Assembly (NCBI GenBank): GCA_028720205.1 | Contig: JAQYLE010000017.1 | Span: 62,001-126,000 of the forward strand | Direction of reading: 5' to 3' | From: Clostridia bacterium | GTDB lineage: Bacteria > Bacillota > Clostridia > Christensenellales > Borkfalkiaceae | Length of the DNA: 64,000 nt | Shown: positions 10,858-21,062 of the stretch, piece after piece | Numbering within the stretch: position 1 is the stretch's first letter | How the letters are laid out: each line of letters opens with the position of its first letter | Notes under the pieces: model-generated | Told to the model about the DNA's origin: nothing | Databases searched by the model: none | Seen by the model: the letters and a program-made list of their open reading frames with translations, nothing else | Program-made: the position numbers and the translations under genes

Positions 10858-11567
10858 ATGTACAAACTCGAAATGCATCTTCATACGCTCGGCTATTCGC
10901 CCTGCGCGCAAACCGACGTAAAAACAATCGCTAAGTTATACGATGCGAAAAATTACGACGGCATTGTATGTACCAACCATTTTAACCGCTATTTATGCGA
11001 AGAATACTATAAAAAGGGCTCCCCGTCGGAAAACGTGCGGTATTTTGTAAGCGGTTATCGCGCTTTACAAAAAGAATGCGCAAACTACGGAATAAACGTA
11101 TTTTTCGGCTTGGAACTTCTTACGGATTCTCTCACGTACTATAAACCGGTCCGCCCTATGCCGAAATGCTGATTTACGGAATGGAAGAAGAATGGCTGCT
11201 CGCGCATCCTTACGAATTATTTCGGCTTGATTTGCAACGGTTAAGCGATTTGTGCCGCGAAAACAAATGGATTTTATCGCAGGCGCATCCTTTTCGCTCG
11301 GGAATAAACGCGCAAAATCCCGCGTTGTTAGAGGGCGCGGAAGCATGGAACGGTAATCCGAGGTGCGAAAATCACAACGAACAGGCGCGGGCGTTTATAA
11401 AAGAAAACGGTTTGCTTCCCACCGCGGGGAGCGATTTCCATGTCGTCGGCGATGAAACAAGCGGCGTATTGTTGCAAAACGAAGTAACCGCCAACGAACA
11501 ACTTGTAGCCGAACTTCGTCGTCGCAGCCACAAGTTATTCCACGGAAATCAAATTATCGAAATATAA
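10858..11567 (+). pseudogene. PHP domain phosphoesterase, frameshifted
   Basis: 10858..11172 (MHLHTLGYSPCAQTDV) and 11166..11567 (AGSDFHVVGDETSG) join if one A is added near 11142. Confidence 0.8.
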
Positions 11568-11913
11568 CTTTAAAACGAAAAACTCCTTTTTCGCCGCAAT
11601 TATTTTTTATTTTCATTCTCCGTTGTTAACTCAATATCAAATGCTTTTGTTTTCCCTTTTCGGCAGGTTTAGCGGGTAGCACGGGGAAAAACGGAAGTCA
11701 ACGGGAAAAATTAACGCTGAAAATTTGAATAGTTTATTAGAGTCGTTCTCGATGTTTATCGGATGCGGCTCTTTTTTTGTATGCGTTGATTTTTCGTTCT
11801 TTCCGTTGACTTCCGCGCTTTTTTGCCGTTTACTCTAAAAATAAAAAATTTTCTCCGTGCTTTGGTTTGGTTGCCGAAAAGGCAAAATAAAACAAAATCA
11901 GGATAAAAATTGT

Positions 11914-12543
11914 ATGAAAAACTCAATCGGTCTGGAAAACGAACGACTTATCACCAAAGAAAACGTGCTGCAATTAAGCGAAATTCTTGCCGTTTCCGCG
12001 GTAAAGAAAACGGTGAACTTTAAGCCTATCTACGCGCGGTTATACCGTGAATTGGTACACAACGTATTCGATCCGTTGCAAGACAACGAACGTTTCGGCG
12101 AAGGCTACGAACTCGTTCAGGAAACCTGCTGTTTCTTATGTAATTTTATCGGAAAGCGTCTGGGCGATACGTACAAAACCGACAAGCGCGGCAAAACAAT
12201 CAGTATCCGTAAGGCGTGTTACCGTCTGGTAGATAACTACATTACCAAAAATTATATCCGCGAAAGAGAATACTATCGCGTAATTTCGATAGAAGAACTT
12301 TCCAGAACGCAGGAACTTGCCGCCAAAGAAATCACCCCTATGCAAACGGATTACACGGGCGTAGACATAATTATACTAAAATTAAAATTAACAAAGAAAG
12401 AAAACGACGTTTTGAACTGTTATCTTGCCGGAATGGCGTATACGGAAATCGCCAGATTTTTATGCGTAAACGCCTCTACCGTCTGGCGCAGAAAAATGAA
12501 AATTCAACAGAAATACGCGCAGAATTTCGGCGAATATTCTTAA
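11914..12543 (+). CDS. Sigma-70-like / HTH transcription factor
   Basis: C-terminal ILKLKLTKKENDVLNCYLAGMAYTEIARFLCVNASTVWRRKMKIQQKY resembles region-4 HTH; internal ATG chosen as start. Confidence 0.5.
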   Translation: MKNSIGLENERLITKENVLQLSEILAVSAVKKTVNFKPIYARLYRELVHNVFDPLQDNERFGEGYELVQETCCFLCNFIGKRLGDTYKTDKRGKTISIRKACYRLVDNYITKNYIREREYYRVISIEELSRTQELAAKEITPMQTDYTGVDIIILKLKLTKKENDVLNCYLAGMAYTEIARFLCVNASTVWRRKMKIQQKYAQNFGEYS

Positions 12544-12571
12544 ATCGTGTTAATTGGGCGATATTCTCCAA

Positions 12572-12946
12572 TTATTCGTGCTCTTTTATCCATTGTAACA
12601 GTTCTTCGTACCGCATTTTCCCTTCCGCCAATTTCAAACCGACTTCCACGACCTCGTCATCGGTAACCTCCAACGGCAAACCGTTGACCTCCAAAAAGGT
12701 AAGAAGTACATACATTCCGATTCGCTTGTTCCCGTCCACAAATGCGTGATTAGATACCAAGCCAACGGCAATACGCGCGGCTTTTTCCTCTTTCGACGGG
12801 AAAAGTTCTTTATTATCAAACGTCGCATATGCAGATTCCAGAGCCGATTCCAACAAGCCGAAATCGCGTATTCCGTCCAATCCACCCGTCTGTTCCATGA
12901 TCATTTTATGCAACAACAGAACTTTTTCTTTGCTGAACTTTATCAT
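12572..12946 (-). CDS. doc: Doc-type (Fic fold) toxin, death-on-curing family
   Basis: NHAFVDGNKRIGMYVLLTFL Fic/Doc motif HxFxxGNKR, 124 aa. Confidence 0.9.
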   Translation of the reverse strand: MIKFSKEKVLLLHKMIMEQTGGLDGIRDFGLLESALESAYATFDNKELFPSKEEKAARIAVGLVSNHAFVDGNKRIGMYVLLTFLEVNGLPLEVTDDEVVEVGLKLAEGKMRYEELLQWIKEHE

Positions 12947-13185
12947 TTCGCCAATGTCTCAAACGCCTTTCTGTGTTTATTTAAAATACGTTTTGCTACC
13001 ACATCTATTTTTTCGTCGTCCGTCAATGCCAACGCTTGACTGTTCTCCCAACTGACAATCATATATTTCGGCTTATTATTTTTGAAAATAACAACGCTCC
13101 CTTGTTTATCCACAATCCTCGTTGCGCGCGAAAAATTTTGATTTGCTTCCGTTATAGACAAGACCTGATCGGTATTTATCGTCAT
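12943..13185 (-). CDS. phd: Phd/YefM-type antitoxin, 4-bp overlap with doc
   Basis: 80 aa, VLSITEANQNFSRATRIVDKQGSVVIFKNNKPKYMIVSWE typical Phd/YefM. Confidence 0.88.
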   Translation of the reverse strand: MTINTDQVLSITEANQNFSRATRIVDKQGSVVIFKNNKPKYMIVSWENSQALALTDDEKIDVVAKRILNKHRKAFETLAK

Positions 13186-13404
13186 AATATCCCCTCCGAT
13201 AATTCGTTCTTGTATTTAGTATACACTATTTTTAGGAGAAATGCAACCTATTTTATCACCTATTCTTAAAAAACCGTTTTTATATAAATAACTTTATATA
13301 TAATTAAGCAATTTTAGTTCCAAATCTTTCGCCAAATCTTTCGCCAAACCTCCCGGTTATCGCGATTTTTATTGAATATTTTTCTTGTTTTATGCAAAAA
13401 ATAA

Positions 13405-13438
13405 GCCATTTTATGCAACTTTTATTGCATAAAATGGC
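13405..13438. terminator. Perfect inverted repeat GCCATTTTATGCAA-cttttaTTGCATAAAATGGC abutting the tRNA-Gln fragment
   Basis: 14-bp perfect arms. Confidence 0.55.
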
Positions 13439-13442
13439 ATTT

Positions 13443-13489
13443 TGGCTGGGGTAGCTGGATTCGAACCAACGAAGTGACGGAGTCAGAGC
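13443..13489 (-). other. tRNA-Gln(CTG) 3'-half fragment, putative integrative-element attachment site
   Basis: Reverse complement CTCTGACTCCGTCACTTCGTTGGTTCGAATCCAGCTACCCCAGCCA: anticodon loop, T-arm, acceptor strand and CCA; no 5' half adjacent. Confidence 0.75.
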
Positions 13490-13801
13490 TTTTTGCTTAA
13501 ATTTTTCAGCCTCAAAAACGAGGCAAAAATACACGAAAAATCATCAAATTTACCTCATTTTGCCCCTTCTTGAATTTTCACTCCCCAAATTCCATATCCA
13601 ACTCCCCAAAACAGAAACAAATTATTCACCCTTACTCTAACCCATAATTTATTATATTAATCCCATGCAAGATGCGCGCGTACTACAAAATAGATATTTT
13701 GTCAATTATCCACTTGGTTTGAACTGACGAAACGCCGTCTTAACTGTCTGTATTGCAACAGACGAAAACACAGTTAATCAATTAAAATTAACGTTTTAAA
13801 T

Positions 13802-14581
13802 TCATATGTTTTTCTCAGACAACACCGCTTTCGCCCAATCGAAAAATAACGGACAAGATTCAAATATATCATAATACCTATCGTATTCCACCAATAACTC
13901 TTCTATGGTATTCGGACGATAACCCATTCCATGCATCTTTGCAATTTCAAAATATACGTCATCGGCTAAAACTTTTTTAATAAACTTCAGTAAATCTTTG
14001 TTGATTTTTTTTATTTTCAACAGCAAATTTTCAGCGGTTTCTGTTTCTCCGATTTTATAATATAAAAAACAAAGCGGCAACATCATCTGCGACATCTGTT
14101 CTTCATCGTAAGCCTTGAATAATTCTTCAGCTTTCTCTTTGTTTTCTGCCAACGCTAACAAGTGCATCAAATCATAGCGAACGCCAAGATTGTCGCTTTT
14201 GCATAACTCCAAAAGCCTTTCGCCCTCTTTTATTGCTTTCGTTACAAAACCGTTTTCCATTAATGCCGAAAGGTATTGGTAGCACGCCGTCATATACGGT
14301 CTGGTCTCATATACAAGCCAAAAATCGCCCTTGTCGTTTTGAAAATATCCCCCGTCCTGCATTTGCTTATTGCCGATAGAAACGATATTTTCCAGACCCG
14401 CAAGATACGCCGCTTGCTTTTTCCGATTCTTTTCGTTTTTCATAAGCAATAATTGCAAATTATTCGGTTCTAAAAGAAGAGCCTCATCTATATAGCCTTC
14501 TCTTTCCTTTTTTGTTTTTGCTTGATCGATAAGGTCAAAATAATCGTATATATCTTTTTTCTCGTCTTTTACATCAATCAT
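13802..14581 (-). CDS. Hypothetical protein, TPR-like helical repeats
   Basis: 259 aa, EALLLEPNNLQLLLMKNEKNRKKQAAYLAGLENI. Confidence 0.45.
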   Translation of the reverse strand: MIDVKDEKKDIYDYFDLIDQAKTKKEREGYIDEALLLEPNNLQLLLMKNEKNRKKQAAYLAGLENIVSIGNKQMQDGGYFQNDKGDFWLVYETRPYMTACYQYLSALMENGFVTKAIKEGERLLELCKSDNLGVRYDLMHLLALAENKEKAEELFKAYDEEQMSQMMLPLCFLYYKIGETETAENLLLKIKKINKDLLKFIKKVLADDVYFEIAKMHGMGYRPNTIEELLVEYDRYYDIFESCPLFFDWAKAVLSEKNI

Positions 14582-14706
14582 TTTATTTCTCCAACCCTTT
14601 TTAAGGGCATAAATTTTACTTTTGTTATTAACTCCGAGGTGATTTCTTTCAAGTTAATTATGTTTCATTGCCATTTTGGGCATTTTAAACAAAGCCGACA
14701 ATATTT

Positions 14707-15009
14707 TTATTCAATCACTTTCCAACTGCCGGTTTTATCAGATCCGTTACGCTCTATTATACCCAGTTCTTTCAATGACTTAATCGCTCTTTCCACGGTA
14801 CGTTTGCATCTTTTTATTTTCTCGGCTATTTTTTCGGCATTAAACTCGCCGTTTTCCTTTATACACTCTAAAACCTCACGATTTATTTCGGAAAATTTTA
14901 CACCGCCACTTACACCGACATTTACACCGACATTGCTACGATTTGTTTCATTCAAAGAAATTTTCGTTTTAAACACCTCGCCGTCTATAAATTCGGGCGT
15001 TGTTCCCAA
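14707..15009 (-). pseudogene. C-terminal remnant of an AlbA_2/ATP-binding transcriptional-regulator-like protein
   Basis: Tail KRTVERAIKSLKELGIIERNGSDKTGSWKVIE parallels the 24040..25368 protein tail KRALASLKEKGLIERVGSDKTGCWKVL. Confidence 0.55.
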
Positions 15010-15404
15010 ATAGACCTTGCTATATTTGACGATATTTCTGACACCGGAACCGAGTTCTTGTTATTAAAAAAGGGAGACTATAATGCCGCAACATTACGCG
15101 TCTCTCTTTCAACGACCGGTTTTTCCGTTGCTCGCCAACTGACAGCCCCTTATGTGCTGCATTGATATCAAGTTTTCAGTTGCTTGCCAACCGTCAGCCC
15201 CTTACGTGCCGCATTGATTTCGAGTTAAAGTGCCAGCCCACCGCAATTGATATTTGCTCTTATAGCCTACAATATAGTAAAAAAAATGTCAAGCATTTTT
15301 AAAAAGCCCCCAATCCATATTCGACCGATTCTCAAATCGAGTAAGTAACTCCACGGTTATTTGCTCTCAGATTAAATGCTTTGCCCTCTCTTGTTTTCGA
15401 CAAA

Positions 15405-15450
15405 ATTGACAATCTTGGGAGTTTTTTATTGACAATCTTGGGAGTTTTTA
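15405..15450 (+). repeat. Tandem 23-bp repeat attgacaatcttgggagttttt[t/a] upstream of the ATPase gene
   Basis: Two adjacent copies at 15405 and 15428, identical over 22 bp. Confidence 0.85.
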
Positions 15451-15504
15451 TTTGACTTTTTCTTTTTTTTCGTTTATACTGTATTTGTATCAGGAGAAAC
15501 CGTC

Positions 15505-16776
15505 ATGAAAAAATATTATACACGCTTAATCGAACCCATTATTGAGAGGAAATTAAAGTCTTCCGGAGCAGTACTTGTTGCCGGTCCGAAATTTTGCGGA
15601 AAAACGACGACCTGCATGCTGTATCAAAAAAGTTTTATTAAACTGAACACGAAACAAACAATCAGTATTGCAAAATTAGATCCGAAAGGCGTTTTAATCG
15701 GAGATAAACCTCGACTTATTGATGAATGGCAAACCGTTCCGGATATATGGAATCAAGTAAAAGATTATCTCGATTTCGATTATTCTTTCGGTCAATTCAT
15801 ATTAACCGGAAGTTCAACCCCCGCAGATAAGACTCAAATATATCATTCGGGCGCAGGACGTATCGTTCCACTTAAAATGCGACCTATGTCTTTGTTTGAA
15901 TCGGAAGAGTCCAAAGGTCTGATTTCGTTACAGAAACTTTTTAATAGTGAAAATCAAGAAGTTTTCGACCTTAACAGCAATTTTACGTTAACAAACGTTG
16001 CTTATTTAATTTGCCGCGGCGGTTGGCCTATTTCGGTGCAAGACGATAAAGATCTCGGCTTGGAAATCACGAGAAACTATTACGACAGTCTTTTTGTATT
16101 TGACAATTCCGAAAATGAAAAGTTCCGGAATAAAAAACCAGAACTATTCAAAATGATTTTACGCAGTTACGCGAGAAATATCTCTACGGAAGCCCCTAAT
16201 ACCGTTATAATGGAAGACGTTAAGGCAACTAACTCACGCACCCTTGACGCAAAAACTTTCGACGAATATATGGAAGCCTTAAAAGACTTATATATCATCG
16301 AAGATGTTACCGCATGGAATCCGAATATTCGCTCAAAAACCGCCATACGCACATCACCTATCAGACATTTTACCGATACGTCAATCGCCTGCAGAGCTTT
16401 AAATATCTTTCCTGACGATTTAATGAACGACCTCAAAAGTTTCGGATTGTTCTTTGAAGATTTTGCTGTTCGGGATTTAGTTATTTACGCATCGTGTATC
16501 GGCGGCGAAGTCCGCCACTACCGAGACAGCACGGGGTTGGAATGCGATGCTATCGTTCGATTGCCGGATGGACAATGGGGAGCCATAGAAATTAAACTCG
16601 GCGGCGAGGAACTAATCAACGACGGTGTAAAATCTCTTTTAACTTTAAAAAAGAAACTTAACGAAAAGAGCGATGAACCCGCCCCCGCGTTTATGATGAT
16701 TTTAACCGCCTGCGGTTCTTTATACCATCGCCCTGACGGAATTTACGTCGTCCCGATCAATTGTTTAAAACCTTAA
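15505..16776 (+). CDS. ATP-binding protein, DUF4143/AAA_14-type
   Basis: GPKFCGKTTTCMLYQKS Walker A, LIDEWQTVPDIWNQVKDYLD, FILTGSSTP. Confidence 0.88.
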   Translation: MKKYYTRLIEPIIERKLKSSGAVLVAGPKFCGKTTTCMLYQKSFIKLNTKQTISIAKLDPKGVLIGDKPRLIDEWQTVPDIWNQVKDYLDFDYSFGQFILTGSSTPADKTQIYHSGAGRIVPLKMRPMSLFESEESKGLISLQKLFNSENQEVFDLNSNFTLTNVAYLICRGGWPISVQDDKDLGLEITRNYYDSLFVFDNSENEKFRNKKPELFKMILRSYARNISTEAPNTVIMEDVKATNSRTLDAKTFDEYMEALKDLYIIEDVTAWNPNIRSKTAIRTSPIRHFTDTSIACRALNIFPDDLMNDLKSFGLFFEDFAVRDLVIYASCIGGEVRHYRDSTGLECDAIVRLPDGQWGAIEIKLGGEELINDGVKSLLTLKKKLNEKSDEPAPAFMMILTACGSLYHRPDGIYVVPINCLKP

Positions 16777-16817
16777 TGGTAAAATATTTTAAAGCCGCCT
16801 TAAAAGCGGCTTTTATT

Positions 16818-18452
16818 TTACAGACTTTCTTCTACCGTCAAACCGCCTTTGAATATTATTTTTATCTTCTCTTTCGACTCAACGATTACCACTTCTATTA
16901 TCTGCCTTACAAGTTCGTCGTTATAGACTATCTGATGATTTTTCAGCCCGTCCATTATGGCGTAAACGTCTTGCAGCTTTGATTGTACCGCCTCTTTCCT
17001 CGTTTTATTGCCGTATAATTCTTCGAGTTTGTTTTGTAATTCATTCTTTTCGCTCATCAACGATTGCGCTTTTTCTTCGTCGAAATCGTCTATGGTATCG
17101 GCTGAAACGCTGCTTATCATCGCTTTTATCTCGCCGTCGAGTTCGGATATACGAATTTGCAACGACATCTCCTCTTCGTTATCCGCCGTAATGTTTTCCG
17201 TAAATACTTTATCTATATGAGATTTTAAGGTTTGCATTGTCTCGCCGTCTGCCGCCGCGACCTTTTGAACAGCGTTTACGATTGCCGCCTGCAACGCGCC
17301 TTCTTCTATCGTCGGCGAATGGCAGTATCTCTTTCCGTAATCTAACCGTTTCACGCACCGCCATACGATTCTCTTCTCGCCACGGGAAGTCCACGTGCAT
17401 CTTCGGTACGGAGTCTTGCACTCTCCGCATATGAGCATTTCCGTTAAAGCGTATTTGCTCGAATATTTTCCTTGTTCGGTTTTCACGCCTTTGAACTTTA
17501 CTCTTTTCTTTCCCGACCGTTTCGCAAGTTCTTCTTGCACCCTGCCGAACGTCGCGGAATCTATTATCGCCGGATGATTGTTTTCGACGTAATATTTCGG
17601 TCTGTCTCCGTCGTTGATTTTTACTTTTTTGGATATACAGTCTACAACGTAGGTTTTGTTGATGACGGCGTCGCCCTTATATTTTTCGTTGGTCAGTATC
17701 GATTGCACCGTACCCGAAGTCCACTTTTCTTTTCCGTATGGGGTAAGTATTTTTTGACTTTCAAGTCCTTTGCAAATCGTCTGCAAACTATCCCCCGCTA
17801 AAAATCGGTTGTAAATATACCGTATAGTTTCCGCCTCGTTTTCATCGATTTCGGGATTGCCGTCTTCGCCTTTTTTATATCCGAGAAAGTATTTGTAATT
17901 GAATGCTACTTTTCCTTCTTTCGCGCTTTGCGCTTTACCGAATTTTACGTTCGCGCTTATGTTTTCCGATTCGCTTTGCGCGATGCCGCCGTATATCGTT
18001 ATATAAAATTCAGCGTCGGGCTTTATACTGTGTATACCCTGTTCTTCAAAGAATACGTCTATTCCCAACGATCTCAGCATTCGAATATATTTCAGACAGT
18101 CGAGCGTATTCCTTGCAAACCTCGATATCGACTTCGTCAGAATCAAATCGACTTTACCGCGCTTGCAGTATCTCATCAGGCGATTGAATTCGTCGCGTTT
18201 TAATACGCTCGTGCCGGTAATGCCTTTATCTGCGAAAATTCCAATCATTTCCCACTCGGGATTCGCATTGATTTTTTCCGTGTACCAAGCGCATTGCGTG
18301 GCGTAACTGTTCAACTGCTCTTCTTCTTTGGTAGATACTCGACAATATGCCGCATCGCGTACCCTGCGGATTTGCTCAATCGCTTTATCCGTCGCAGATA
18401 TTTTCGGCGGTATAATTCTGACTTTTTTAACTCTTTCGACTGCCACCTCCAT
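16818..18452 (-). CDS. Large serine recombinase
   Basis: RDAAYCRVSTKEEEQLNSYATQ catalytic motif, recombinase and zinc-ribbon domains. Confidence 0.93.
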   Translation of the reverse strand: MEVAVERVKKVRIIPPKISATDKAIEQIRRVRDAAYCRVSTKEEEQLNSYATQCAWYTEKINANPEWEMIGIFADKGITGTSVLKRDEFNRLMRYCKRGKVDLILTKSISRFARNTLDCLKYIRMLRSLGIDVFFEEQGIHSIKPDAEFYITIYGGIAQSESENISANVKFGKAQSAKEGKVAFNYKYFLGYKKGEDGNPEIDENEAETIRYIYNRFLAGDSLQTICKGLESQKILTPYGKEKWTSGTVQSILTNEKYKGDAVINKTYVVDCISKKVKINDGDRPKYYVENNHPAIIDSATFGRVQEELAKRSGKKRVKFKGVKTEQGKYSSKYALTEMLICGECKTPYRRCTWTSRGEKRIVWRCVKRLDYGKRYCHSPTIEEGALQAAIVNAVQKVAAADGETMQTLKSHIDKVFTENITADNEEEMSLQIRISELDGEIKAMISSVSADTIDDFDEEKAQSLMSEKNELQNKLEELYGNKTRKEAVQSKLQDVYAIMDGLKNHQIVYNDELVRQIIEVVIVESKEKIKIIFKGGLTVEESL

Positions 18453-18457
18453 AATCG

Positions 18458-19258
18458 TTATCCTCCCACGATTTGCCCGTTTATCAATTTAATGCTCACC
18501 ATGCCGTTTTCGTTTATTTGTACCTCGTCGGCGATATCGAACAATACTTCTGCCGAAAATTCGATCAGAGGACTCATATCTTTCAGAATATCCTTTACCC
18601 GTTCCGACATAGCGGCTTTTTCATCAATCGCCGAATATAGTTTTGAAATGTTTTTTACTACTGCATCCCTGTCCGCATAGTTAAATTCATTTACGCTCGT
18701 TTTTTCTTTTTCCTGCTCATCGCCTATCGTCTCGGGATTGCTTATTATGCCGTTAATTATTTTCGTCAGCCGAGCCAACGTTTCCTCGTCGGATATAAAC
18801 GTTTCTTTTTTGCAGGCGGGATTTTTACAGACCCATTTGGTTTTGCGCTTTCTTCGGCAGTCGAATTTACGTATCATCTGCCCGCCGCATTCGGCGCAAC
18901 GTATAGGTACTTGGATTTGAAATACGCCCGCAGTCTTATCCACGTTCTTTTGCACGTTTTTTCTCTCTTTCAATTTCCGACTGTTTTCATATACGGTTTC
19001 GTCTATAATTCTCGGATATCCGTTTTTGCCCGTATAGCGTTCGTCGTCGATAATCCGAGCCAACCTCGCCTTATTCCACCCGCAAACCCCGGGTTTATAC
19101 TCGACTCGTTGTTCGTTCAAGCATTCCGCTATTTTAAGTAGCGACTCGCCCATTGAATACCTACGGAAAATATTCGACACCACTATTTTTTCGTCGTCGT
19201 TCATTTCAATGTTTCCGCCGACGCATTTATACCCGTATAGCACGCTACGACATTTCAT
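18458..19258 (-). CDS. Recombinase-family protein lacking the N-terminal catalytic resolvase domain
   Basis: Recombinase domain and zinc ribbon (CAECGGQMIRKFDC...CKNPACKK) but no YxRVS catalytic segment. Confidence 0.8.
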   Translation of the reverse strand: MKCRSVLYGYKCVGGNIEMNDDEKIVVSNIFRRYSMGESLLKIAECLNEQRVEYKPGVCGWNKARLARIIDDERYTGKNGYPRIIDETVYENSRKLKERKNVQKNVDKTAGVFQIQVPIRCAECGGQMIRKFDCRRKRKTKWVCKNPACKKETFISDEETLARLTKIINGIISNPETIGDEQEKEKTSVNEFNYADRDAVVKNISKLYSAIDEKAAMSERVKDILKDMSPLIEFSAEVLFDIADEVQINENGMVSIKLINGQIVGG

Positions 19259-20831
19259 TGCTTCCGCACCGTCCTTTTTCTTTTATCGTTTCAACTAATT
19301 CAACCCCGCCTATAAGTCGAATTTTTATTACTTCGTTGCTTTGCGGTATTACCTTTTCTACGATATTTTCGAACAGATCTTCGTCGAACTTACCGTTCGG
19401 CGCGTGGTCCGCGATCGTTTCGTCAAGTTCTTTAAGAATATTTATTTCATTGTTCTCCGCCTCGGCAAGTTTCTTTTTTCTGTCGCTCCGCAATTTTGTT
19501 ATACGGTTGGATATAGCCGAATTTTGTATGGAGAAATCCGTTGCCGACATAATGCCGCTCGTATGCAATCTCGTTATAACAAGGTTTTTCGCGGACAGAT
19601 CCGCGATTTCTTTATCTATTTTTCTTATTTCTTCTTGTCCTATTCCTACAGCATCTTCTATGGTTTCGATTGTTTCTATCGCGTCGGTTAAAATCTGTCT
19701 GTTATATTTCAACTTATACACCATATTTACGAAACAATCTTTTACCATATCTTCCCGCACTCTGCGGGAAACGCAGTTTGTTTCCTTGTTTTCTACCCGC
19801 CAGCACACCCAATACGTTTTATCTCGGACGTTGTGGTTATGGAAAGAGCCTCCGCAATCGGCGCATATAATCTTACGCGCAAACACGGAGGCTCTCTTCT
19901 TTTTATCTTCAAATTTTTTCTTTTGGAATAATTCCTGGACTTTATCGAAGTCGTTTCGGTCGATTATGGCGACGTTACTGTTCTCTACGAAATACATCGG
20001 TTGTTCGCCTTTGTTTCGCACCTGCCGATGCGGTAACGTTTCGGTTATATACTGTTTCAAGAACAGAGCGTCACCTTTATACCGTGAATTCGTTAGTATA
20101 TACCGTACCGATTCTCTCGTCCAAAGCACGCCTTTTTTTCTTCGCGGAATCAAATCTTCGTTCAGACTATCCTTTATTTTGTATATTCCCATTCCGCTCA
20201 GATACTCTCTGAATATACGGCGAACGATTTCAGCCTCTGTTTCGTTTATTTCCAACTGTCCGTTTACCGATTTGTACCCATACGGTATGCCGCCGACGAA
20301 TTCGCCGAGTTCCATTCTCTTTCGGATTCCCCACCTGACATTGGCAGATATGGCGTCGCTTTCTTTTTGCGCCGCAAGTCCGGGTAACGTTACTATCATC
20401 TCGGCATTTAACTGTTCCGTATCTATGCCCTGCTTTTCAAAGTATACGCTTACGCCGATATCCTTTAAAAACCGCACCATAGCGAGCAGTTCTTCCGTGT
20501 TACGTGCAAACCGCGATACCGACTTCGTGATGATTCTGTCAATCTTGCCCGCCTTACAGTCGGCAAGCAGCCGATTTAATCCGTCGCGCTTTTCCGTTTC
20601 CGTTCCGGTTATCCCTTCGTCGGTATAGACTACTAAAAGCTCGTATTCCGGATGTTCTTTCACAAACTGATTGTAATACCGTATCTGTGCTAAAAAGGAA
20701 TGTATCTGCTCTTCCGACTTTGTCGACACGCGGGCATACGCGGCTAATCGTATTTTCTTAGTCGACTTAGGCTTTACGGGCGTTATATCTGTTATCTGCA
20801 TTTTATAACCTCCTTGTTCTTTTTGTAGCAC
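19245..20831 (-). CDS. Large serine recombinase
   Basis: RLAAYARVSTKSEEQIHSFLAQ, SVSRFARNTEELL, zinc ribbon. Confidence 0.93.
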   Translation of the reverse strand: MLQKEQGGYKMQITDITPVKPKSTKKIRLAAYARVSTKSEEQIHSFLAQIRYYNQFVKEHPEYELLVVYTDEGITGTETEKRDGLNRLLADCKAGKIDRIITKSVSRFARNTEELLAMVRFLKDIGVSVYFEKQGIDTEQLNAEMIVTLPGLAAQKESDAISANVRWGIRKRMELGEFVGGIPYGYKSVNGQLEINETEAEIVRRIFREYLSGMGIYKIKDSLNEDLIPRRKKGVLWTRESVRYILTNSRYKGDALFLKQYITETLPHRQVRNKGEQPMYFVENSNVAIIDRNDFDKVQELFQKKKFEDKKKRASVFARKIICADCGGSFHNHNVRDKTYWVCWRVENKETNCVSRRVREDMVKDCFVNMVYKLKYNRQILTDAIETIETIEDAVGIGQEEIRKIDKEIADLSAKNLVITRLHTSGIMSATDFSIQNSAISNRITKLRSDRKKKLAEAENNEINILKELDETIADHAPNGKFDEDLFENIVEKVIPQSNEVIKIRLIGGVELVETIKEKGRCGSNEMS

Positions 20832-20900
20832 AAACTATACCACAAGAGTTCGAACCAGTCCAGCACTTTTGCGCCAAAAACCAAAAGATATTTTTTATTT

Positions 20901-21062
20901 TTATCCGTCTACAACAATCTTTTCGCAACCATAATATTCGGCGGAAAGTTTTACGATTTTTCTGTACTCCGCTTCCGTTAAAAGTTTTGCTCTTAATAGC
21001 AACCTGAGCATATTTACGCTGTAATAAAATGCCGCGTTTTTCTTATCCTGTTCTGCCGTCAT
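20901..21062 (-). CDS. Small SHOCT-like protein, 53 aa (missing from the supplied ORF track)
   Basis: [53 protein letters not shown]; overlaps the end of mazF by 20 bp. Confidence 0.7.
   Translation of the reverse strand: MTAEQDKKNAAFYYSVNMLRLLLRAKLLTEAEYRKIVKLSAEYYGCEKIVVDG

Noticed and set aside
13443-13489. Intact tRNA gene at the CCA/T-arm signature (same for 23801 and 50847)
   Set aside because: Only the 3' half is present; sequence beyond the anticodon loop does not form the anticodon stem, D-arm or 5' acceptor strand.
13304-13534. 76-aa minus-strand ORF
   Set aside because: Spans the tRNA-Gln fragment and terminator-like hairpin; incidental ORF.
15127-15230. CRISPR array
   Set aside because: Only two diverged copies with ~12-nt gap, no spacers and no cas genes.
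19153-20628. 491-aa plus-strand ORF
   Set aside because: Antisense to serine recombinase genes; Ser/Phe/Arg-rich composition typical of shadow ORFs.
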